Source of the DNA: Triticum aestivum
Lineage: Eukaryota > Streptophyta > Magnoliopsida > Poales > Poaceae
Length of the DNA stretch: 64,000 nt
Direction: 5' to 3'
NCBI RefSeq assembly: GCF_018294505.1
Contig: NC_057794.1
Location: 193,611,201-193,675,200, forward strand
Notes under the pieces: model-generated
Database searches by the model: none
Told to the model about the DNA's origin: nothing
The model's input: only the letters and a program-made list of their open reading frames with translations
Program-made: the position numbers and the translations under genes
Part shown: positions 57,374 through 64,000 of the stretch, one piece after another
Position numbering within the stretch: the stretch's first letter is position 1
Layout of the letters: the number at the start of each line of letters is the position of its first letter

Positions 57374-59551
57374 CTAGTTCTTCTTCGGGATCCACGCCAT
57401 CTTGATGGGAATCCTCGGTGTTGTAGTTGTACTTGATGAAGTGGAACTTGAAGTAGTCTTGGGAACCCACTTGACCAAGCCCTTAGGAGCTTCTTCAAAT
57501 GCATCAATTTTCTCTTGAAGCTTGCCCTTGCCTTTTTGCTTGTGGTCTTGTGGTGGAAGATCATCTTGAGCTTGTGTCCCTTTGAGAGAAGTAGGATCAT
57601 ACTTCTCTTGTTGAGGAACAAACTTCATCTTGGAGTATTGACCTTCTTCCCACTCAACTCCATTGGCATTGAACTTTCGTTCAAAACCAACACCTTGATT
57701 CTTCCGGTGCCTTCCTTTCTTGCGTACAATTTCCTCGAATTGCTTACTTCCGGCAAGGCTCTTGTAAACACCTTTCTCTATAATTCCCTTCAATAAGCTA
57801 TTTTCTTGCTCAAGTGTAACTTGTCTAAGAGAATCATTAGTGGAATCAAGAGAACTACTAGAAGCAACAATATTGGATTTAGCATGATTATTGTTACTAC
57901 TAGAGGAAGAATCTTTCTTGTTCTTGTTACTAGACTTGACTTGAGGCATGTAAGTGGATAAGAGTAAACACTTGGCAATGTAAGAAGAACTTTTCTTGCG
58001 AAGATCATCATTGATTGCTTTTAAGAACTCATGCTCTTGCTCAAGGTTGAGCTTTTCAAAGCATAAGTTCTCATGAGTTCTTAAAAGTTCTCGATGATCT
58101 CCTAAGATAGTTTCATGAGCTAACTTAAGAGTGTTTAGTTCTGTAGTTAGACTCAATCTTCTCCTTATTATTGTCATTCGTTTTATCTTGATTAGCATGA
58201 TTAATTGACGTTTCATCATAGTATTCATCACTAGAGTTGTCAACAAGTAAATCATCATCACCTAACAAGTCATCTTCATCACTATTGAAATCAATATACT
58301 TGGGGTGTGATACCTTTGGGCCTTTAGCCATGAAGCATGTTCCAACTCCTTCATTTGGTGAGTCAAATATGTCGTAGGAGTTGGTTGTCACAAGTGCTAG
58401 ACTGGCAACACCTTCATCTTGAGTATATTCGGAGTCGGAGTGATAGCTTCTCTCGGAGTGGTTGTCGGAGTCAGAGCCGGATACCCATTCACCAACATGA
58501 GCTTGATGTCTTCATTTTGTGTAGCTCCTTGAGGACTTGCCCTTTATTTCCGAATCCTTGCTTCTCCGTGAGGGTCTTCGTTCATAACGATCATCTCTAC
58601 TCCTTCTTTCTCTAGATGGTGATTCTTCTCTTCTACTTATTCTCTTGGGAGAATCTTCTCTTCTCTTGTAGTGGGCCATACACTCATTGGAATAGTTTCT
58701 GGTCCTTCCACAATTGTAGCAATTTCGCTCTCGACTAGAAGATCTTTTGTCATTGTAGGACCTTGACTTGGAGCTTCTCTCTTTGCTTCTACTCTTGTAG
58801 AACTTGTTGAAGTTCTTCACCATTAAGCTCAATTCTTAATTGAAGGTTTGTTTCTCACTCGATGATGTGGGGGCTTCACATGAGGCTTTGTAAGCACCAC
58901 TTGATTTGTTGTGAAGTTCCTCTTTATCCTTGAGTGACATCTCATGAGCAACAATTCTTCCGATGACTTCCATTGGCTTGAGATCTTTGTAATAAGGCAT
59001 CATTTGGATCAATGTGCACACGGTATCATATTTTCCATCCAAGGATCTTAGGATCTTCTTGATGATCAATCTATCGGTCATCTCTTCACTCCCTAAGCTG
59101 GCAATCTCATTTGTTATAAGAGCAAGCCTAGATTACATTTCAACGACACCTTCACCATCCTTCATTTTGAACTTATCAAGTTGACTTTGAAGCACATCCA
59201 ATTTGGATTCCTTGACGGAGTAGGTACCTTCGTGCATATCAATCAAAGTATCCCAAATTTCCTTTGCATTCTCAAGACGACTGATTTTGTTGAATTCTTC
59301 GGGGCACAATCCGTTAAAGAGGATATCACAAGCTTGAGCGTTGTATTGCAGCATCTTCAACTCTTCCACGGTAGCTTCACGGATCGGTTCTTTCCATCAA
59401 ATAATTAACCTTGCAAGCCAATACACACAATAGCCCAAACGGCGGGGTTTTGTCCAAGAATATGCATTTTCATCTTATGCTTCCAACTAGCAAAATTAGT
59501 GCCATCAAAGTAAGGACCTCTACGGTGATAATTTCCCTCGCGAGATGCCAT
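57374..59551 (-). pseudogene. RLC-G gag (copia type, UBN2-like) with zinc knuckle and RS-rich tail
   Basis: The start at 59551 (MASREGNYHRRGPYFDGTNF, later SWKHKMKMHILG) is a typical copia gag N-terminus. A shift follows; 59369-58836 holds the UBN2-type core (ACDILFNGLCPEEFNKIS, AKEIWDTLIDMHEG, LDKFKMKDGEG, GRIVAHEMSLKDKEELHNKS). The nucleocapsid knuckle reads CYNCGRTRNYSNEC, with Asn in place of the expected His. An Arg/Ser-rich stretch follows (SRREESPSRERRSRDDRYER), then an acidic linker and a coiled-coil-like part (LEQEHEFLKAINDDLRKKSS). At least two frameshifts and three stops are present. The last frame ends at 57374. Confidence 0.85.
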
Positions 59552-59622
59552 ACTCTCCTAGGTTGTGAAACCAAGGCTATGATCACCAAAAGCTATGGAA
59601 ATCAAAGCAAATGGAGACCAAA

Positions 59623-59634
59623 GCTCTGATACCA
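59623..59634 (-). other. RLC-G primer binding site (initiator tRNA-Met)
   Basis: On the minus strand TGGTATCAGAGC lies two bases inside the 5' LTR edge, complementary to the end of initiator methionine tRNA, the usual primer of copia elements. Confidence 0.88.
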
Positions 59635-59636
59635 CT

Positions 59637-61258
59637 TGTAGGATCAAAAGTATGTCTAGAGGGGGGTGATTAGACTACTTGACCAAATAAAAATCTAGCC
59701 TTTTCCCAATTTTAGTTCTTGGCAGATTTTAGCTATCTTAGCACAAGTCAAGCAATCTCCACACAATTCAAGCAAGCATGCAAAAGAGTATATGAGCAGC
59801 GGAAAGTAAAGCATGCAACTTGCAAGAATGTAAAGGGAAGGGTTTGGAGGATTCAAACGCAATTGGAGACACGAATGTTTTTGTCGTGGTTCCGATAGGT
59901 GGTGCTATCGTACATCCACGTTGATGGAGACTTCAACCCACGGAGGGTAACGGTTGCACGAGTCCACGGAGGGCTCCACCCACGAAGGGTCCACGAAGAA
60001 GCAACCTTGTCTATTCCATCATGGTCGTCACCCACGAAGGACTTGCCTCACTAGCGGTAGATCTCCATGAAGTAGGCGATCTCCTTGCCCTTACAAACTC
60101 CTTTGTTCAACTCCACAATCTTGTCGGAGGCTCCCAAGTGACACCTAGCCTATCTAGGAGACACCACTCTCCAAGAAGTAACAAATGGTGTGTTGATGAT
60201 GAACTCCTTGCTCTTGTGCTTCAAATGATAGTCCCCCCAACACTCAACTCTCTATCACAGGATTTGAATTTGGTGGGAAGAAGATTTGAGTGGAAAGCAA
60301 CTTGGGGAAGGCTAGAGATCAAGATTCATATGGTTGGAATGGAATATCTTGACCTCAACACAAGTGTAGGTGGTTCTCTCTCAGAAAATGTGTATTGGAA
60401 GTGTAGGTATGTTCTGATGGCTCTCTCCACGAAGGAAGAGTGGGTGGAGGGGTATATATAGCCTCCACACAAAATCTAACTATTACACACAATTTGCCAA
60501 ACTCGGTGGGACCGAATGGTTAAACTCGGTCGGACCGATTCAGCAAACCTACTGACCGTTAGGATTTTCAGTGGGACTGAGATGCAACTCGGTAGGACCG
60601 ATTTTGGTAATAAGCTAACCAGAGAGTTGGTCAGGTAAACTCGGTGGGACCGATTCGCTCATCTCGGTGAGACCGAAATGTTAAAAAAGGGAAACAAAGA
60701 GTTTACATTGCAAAATCGGTGGGACCGATCGCTCATCTCGGGAAGACCGAAACGTTACGAAGGGAAACAGAGAGATTACAATCCCATCTCGGTGAGACCG
60801 AGATCCCTATCGGTGAGACCGATTTGCCTAGGGTTTGTGGCAGTGGCTATGACATTTGAAACTCGGTGGCACCGGATAGAAAGAATCGGTGGGGCCGAGT
60901 TTGACTTTTGGTTTAGGTCATATGTGGGTGTGGGAAGGTAGTTGAGGGTTTTGGAGCATATCACTAAGCATTTTGAGCAAGCAAGCCATTAAGCAACACC
61001 TCATCCCTCCTTGATAGTATTGGCTTTTCCTATAGACTCATTGTGATCTTGGATCACTAAAATATAAAATGTAGAGTCTTGAGCTTCAAGCTTGAGCCAA
61101 AGTTTTTGTCCTTAGAATTTTGAGGGATCCACTTTCCTCATCCATTCCATGCCATTCATTGAGATTTTCCTGAAATATTAATCTTGGAATAATTTTAGCT
61201 CAATGAGCTATATGTTGTTAGGAATTACCAAAACCACCCAGGGATAGTTGCACTTTCA
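59637..61258 (-). repeat. RLC-G 5' LTR, 1622 bp
   Basis: Minus strand from TGAAAGTGCAACTATCCC (61258) to TTTGATCCTACA (59637). It pairs with 47138-48827, with few differences by eye. The palindrome array spans 60500-60905 and the TATA box 60453-60460. Compared with the other LTR it lacks 68 bp between two copies of AACTCGGTAGGACCGAT. Confidence 0.9.
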
Positions 61259-61301
61259 AGGAGCGTCTGCACTCTTATTATAATTTTAAAATGTGATAAA
61301 G
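61259..61301 (+). repeat. Segmental duplication, end of copy A
   Basis: GGAGCGTCTGCACTCTTAT here corresponds to GGAGCGTCTATACTCTTAT at about 61955 in copy B and continues copy A across the RLC-G insertion. Confidence 0.65.
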
Positions 61302-61668
61302 CAATCTTCAACACAGTTGGTTCTCTTCGAGGGTTCTCGCATGTGATAATGGAAGTTGATTGCATGGAACACTCGCCACTATTCTCGCTTAATTCTGGCT
61401 CATATCCTGTTACAAATAGTAGCGCTCGGTAATATTTCCTCTTTTTTTGTTATTCAGCATGTAAACAAGCCAGGAAACCTTGCGGCGCATCTTCGTGCGA
61501 ACCGTGCTTGCTGCACTTTGAATGTGGCCAAGAGCTGGCTTGATGAAACACCTCGCTTCCTACTTTTTTTGCGGGGTACCTCGCTTCCTAGTGACCAGTG
61601 TCTTGGCTGATCGTCCTAAGAATGCTTATATATGAATAAAGCTCTCTCATTTACCCGCAAAAAAGATT
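61302..61668 (+). mobile_element. LINE 3' end, RNase H-like fragment
   Basis: A 5'-truncated non-LTR retrotransposon. It encodes degraded RNase H-type sequence (GFSHVIMEVDC in one phase; FFVIQHVNKPGNLAAHLRAN and AKSWLDETPRFLL in another), the pattern at the C-terminus of plant LINE polyproteins. It ends with AATAAAGCTCTCTCATTTAC and a short A run at about 61663. Several frame breaks are present. It lies exactly between the two copies of the segmental duplication. Confidence 0.7.
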
Positions 61669-61669
61669 A

Positions 61670-61990
61670 AGCCATATTAACCGGAAGAGGGAGTATGGAC
61701 TAGGACTACTTTTTGGTGTGTCCTGTCAACTCGCAGAACGAGGAGAAGCTTGCAGGACAAGGTGAAGCTCTCTTACGCCTTTTGACCAATGCAACCTACC
61801 CTCGGTGGACATGCATCAGTCTGTTTGGTGTCAGATTGTCAGAGGCATACACTGTAGTACCCAACATGCAGAGTACCATCATTGTTCGACTTCACGAAGA
61901 GGCGAAGAGCCAAGCGCAGTACTACGAGTAGTACTACTACTAGAACCGCATGGTGGAGCGTCTATACTCTTATTTTTTTATCTTTGATAA
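61670..61990 (+). repeat. Segmental duplication, copy B
   Basis: It repeats 46795-47137 plus 61259-61301 in the same order and orientation, with many small differences (for example GTATGGACTAGGACTACTTT against GTATGGACTAGCATTACTTT). Confidence 0.75.
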
Positions 61991-62261
61991 AGTACACATT
62001 TATTCTGGAGAAGGCAGAAAACGGCAGCCCAACATGTAATGAATGATATCGATCAACCAACCATGCTTGAATATATCTTGGCCTCCGTGCGAGCCCGTCT
62101 ATGTGGTCTCGCTCCTCGTCTCTCTCAAGGAACGGCGGGTTGGCTCTTTGCCGTCAATTGAGATCGGTTTGCTCACACTCCCGTCCCACATGTCAGTGAT
62201 ATGCCAAGAGGAGGTGCGTTGACCGATTGGCCATACGCGTACTTGGTTTTGCACCATCATA

Positions 62262-62635
62262 CTACTCCTCCCTCCGTCACAGTTTACAGGGCGCGCTTTC
62301 ATTATGATGCATTTCTCTCAATGCATTTCCACCACCAGAGAGACTTTAGACGCGTTTGGTTTAATGCTCAATTAATTAGGGCGTGGTAACCGCAATCAAG
62401 TCCACAATTTTCTCTCCATGTAATGTACTACTACGGAGTGGAGTAAGTGCATGCATGTGTGTACCCGGGGTGGAAGCACTGCATGCATGTGTGTACTGAT
62501 TATTCCCTCTAGTAATAGACGTCGTGCTATAACTACCAATGCTATTTTTCTGGCCGATCGCTAGTCGCCTTGGTCCCACAGATTTTTTTCTTTTTTCTGA
62601 AGCGCGTTGTATAAACAGTGACGGATGGAGTAGTA
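62262..62635. mobile_element. Stowaway-like miniature element, about 370 bp
   Basis: Ends are inverted: TACTCCTCCCTCCGTCACAG with TTTACAGGGCGCGC at the left, and GCGCGTTGTATAAACAGTGA with CGGATGGAGTAGTA at the right. The CTCCCTCCGT terminus and TA target are typical of Stowaway elements. There is no coding sequence; exact ends are uncertain by a few bases. Confidence 0.65.
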
Positions 62636-62782
62636 TGAGCGAATTCAAAGAAGGGTGTATTGATGGTTGCTTCTTCAGAGCAACTTACAGTGGGAAAGGT
62701 GGGGCTTATGATTTGACTGCTCATTACTCACTATTAATGCGGCGCAATGACCGGGCTGAGTCTCCCATGTGGTTGAGCACTA

Positions 62783-63000
62783 CCCCCTCGGTTCTTAAAT
62801 ATACTCCGGAGTATTTGTCTTTCTTGAGATTTCAACGAGTGACTACTCAAATATTTGTCTTTTTAGAGATTTCAAATGGACTGGCACATACGGATGTATA
62901 TAGACATATTTTAGAGTGTAGATTCACTCATTTTGCTCCGTATGTAGTCACTTGTTGAAATCTCTAGAAAGACGAATAGAATATTTAGGAACGGAGGGAG
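62783..63000. mobile_element. Stowaway miniature element, 218 bp
   Basis: Left end CCCCCTCGGTTCTTAAATAT, right end ATATTTAGGAACGGAGGGAG, flanked by TA on both sides. The two halves are largely complementary (GTATTTGTCTTTCTTGAGAT against TCTAGAAAGACGAATAGAAT), so the transcript would fold on itself. Confidence 0.85.
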
Positions 63001-63002
63001 TA

Positions 63003-63089
63003 CACATACGAAACAAAATGAGTGAATCCACACTCTAAAATATGCCTGTTTGAAATTTGTAAAAAGACAAATATTTAGGAACGAAGGAG
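63003..63089. mobile_element. Half copy of the same Stowaway family
   Basis: It matches one arm of the preceding element (CAAAATGAGTGAATCCACAC, then AAAAAGACAAATATTTAGGA, ending ACGAAGGAG before TA) but lacks the other end. Confidence 0.65.
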
Positions 63090-63686
63090 TATAATTTTGT
63101 GCATGGGACATGGACCCGGATGATGAAGAGGCTTCTGGCAATGCTATCAAGCTTCCATCATTTGTTTACATAATTGACGTACTATACAAATAATTTTCCA
63201 GCGACATGAAATTGTACAATGGTGTGAGCTTTCAGCTTTTGTTTCACGTGTCTTACTATCGATGCTCTTTCAGAAACAATAAAAAACTAACTTCCTTGCT
63301 AATGCATGTCAATTATTAGCAGATCAGAGCTAATAATTACATCACAACTGAAGATAGAGTTGTGAGAAGGTGTTAAATTAAAATCGATCCATGCTTTCGT
63401 TGGCAGCGACGTCCCCCCTGCTCTGTCTAAATCAACAAGGCATGTTGGGAAAAAAGTAGCTGTCTGGAGCATGCAACATTCCGATCATTTTGTGTAGTTC
63501 CACTAAAATAGAGCTGAGCATCCCTGTTCCAAAGATATTAAGTGTGATTACGATAATAGAGAACTGCTGATGAAACAATAAACACACAAATAGAAGTCGG
63601 TCACCTTGCAGTCTCTCTTAAGACTAACTAGTTGGAGAAGATTAGGCTCGGAGTTGGATGAGGAGGCTAGAGCAAAACCAATCTCC
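63090..63686. other. Low-copy-looking sequence with block repeats
   Basis: No gene recognised. About 63310-63600 resembles 45770-46070 (ACTAAAATAGAGCTGAGCAT versus ACTAAAATCGACCTGAGCAT) and includes a 22-bp core copy at 63488-63509. Confidence 0.45.
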
Positions 63687-63752
63687 CTTTGTGCAGTTGC
63701 ACTAAAATGTAGAGACGTTGCCCGTGTGACATTTTAGTTAAACTTCACAAAA
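63687..63752 (+). ncRNA. Candidate microRNA-like foldback
   Basis: A 24-base arm at 63687-63710 (CTTTGTGCAGTTGCACTAAA then ATGT) can pair with the arm at 63729-63752 (ACATTTTAGTTAAACTTCAC then AAAA) at about 20 of 24 positions, over an 18-base loop. A more diverged version lies at 43400-43460. There is no evidence of transcription or processing from sequence alone; it may equally be an inverted duplication of the 22-bp core. Confidence 0.3.
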
Positions 63753-64000
63753 CACTCTTAAGAAAAAAGTGATTTGTGTAGTTCACCAAAAGTTTGCAAT
63801 ATCAACGAGGTGAAATGGATAGCCCCGTTTGCAAAAAAGAGGTAGAAAGGAAACAATTACTGGCCAATAACAGTTGATGACACATGCGACGACAAAAAAG
63901 AAGCATATTCCTTGTCCTAAGGGAAGATAACAACACCGTTGTGTTTGTCTAAAACAGTGTGAGGACGAGAATGCAATATGGAAAGTACGCTGGACGAGCT

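Larger units (their letters stand above)
47138..61258 (-). mobile_element. RLC-G: copia-type LTR element with gag but no pol
   Basis: A complete insertion with perfect 5-bp target duplication AGGAG (47133-47137 and 61259-61263). On the minus strand: 5' LTR 61258-59637, initiator tRNA-Met primer site, gag 59551-57374, an 820-bp spacer, a promoter-like palindrome array (56550-55755), a long second ORF (55617-49337), polypurine tract and 3' LTR 48827-47138. A solo LTR (51084-55283) sits in the second ORF; without it the element is about 9.9 kb. No protease, integrase, reverse transcriptase or RNase H motif is visible, so it must borrow enzymes. Confidence 0.88.

Noticed and set aside
1..64000. 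tRNA or rRNA genes
   Set aside because: Only primer-binding-site fragments complementary to tRNA-Asp and initiator tRNA-Met were found; no complete cloverleaf or rRNA segment was recognised by eye.

Overview
The window is a dense, nested plant transposable-element landscape with a low-copy remnant at its right side. The chromovirus and Athila-like gypsy elements, the CACTA elements, the Stowaway miniature elements and the copia-type gag all resemble families typical of grasses of the wheat tribe (Triticeae). A wheat, Aegilops or barley relative is therefore my inference; no species-diagnostic gene is present. I see no intact host protein gene.

The left half (1-36500) is a stack of insertions. 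The outermost layer is an Athila-like element (Athila-2, minus strand, 34017-36500). A Ty3/gypsy chromovirus (RLG-A, plus strand) sits in it; only the end of pol and a split 3' LTR (1036-2194 and 33258-34016) are in view. That LTR was invaded by a second Athila-like element (Athila-1, minus, 2195-33257). Athila-1 has LTR, gag-protease and an ATHILA-type ORF but no recognisable pol, and its left LTR carries a 372-bp Helitron. Athila-1 was invaded by RLG-B (minus, 8079-30487), the same family as RLG-A. RLG-B in turn holds a 7.4-kb CACTA transposon in its reverse transcriptase (13122-20508) and a 4.5-kb solo LTR between leader and gag (22445-26927). The CACTA carries an intron-containing fragment of a ribosomal protein L5 gene.

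From 36501 a second CACTA (CACTA-2) begins with a clear left end and subterminal tandem arrays; I cannot find its right end. From about 40850 to 47137 and again from 61259 to 64000 the sequence is non-repetitive at first sight. It contains locally duplicated blocks, TATA-like promoters on both strands, six copies of a conserved 22-bp core, a microRNA-like foldback, a LINE 3' end and Stowaway-type elements.

Between these two parts lies one complete insertion, 47138-61258 (RLC-G), with a perfect 5-bp target duplication, two LTRs of about 1.65 kb, an initiator-methionine tRNA primer site and a copia-type gag. In place of pol it has a long ORF resembling the putative plant transposon protein family. 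That ORF is split by a second solo LTR (51084-55283) of the same family as the one in RLG-B. Both the U3 promoter and the region before this ORF carry arrays of a short palindrome, TCGGT-n3-ACCGA, which I consider the most unusual signal in the window.

All retroelement reading frames contain stops or frameshifts, so none of these copies looks able to encode its full protein set.
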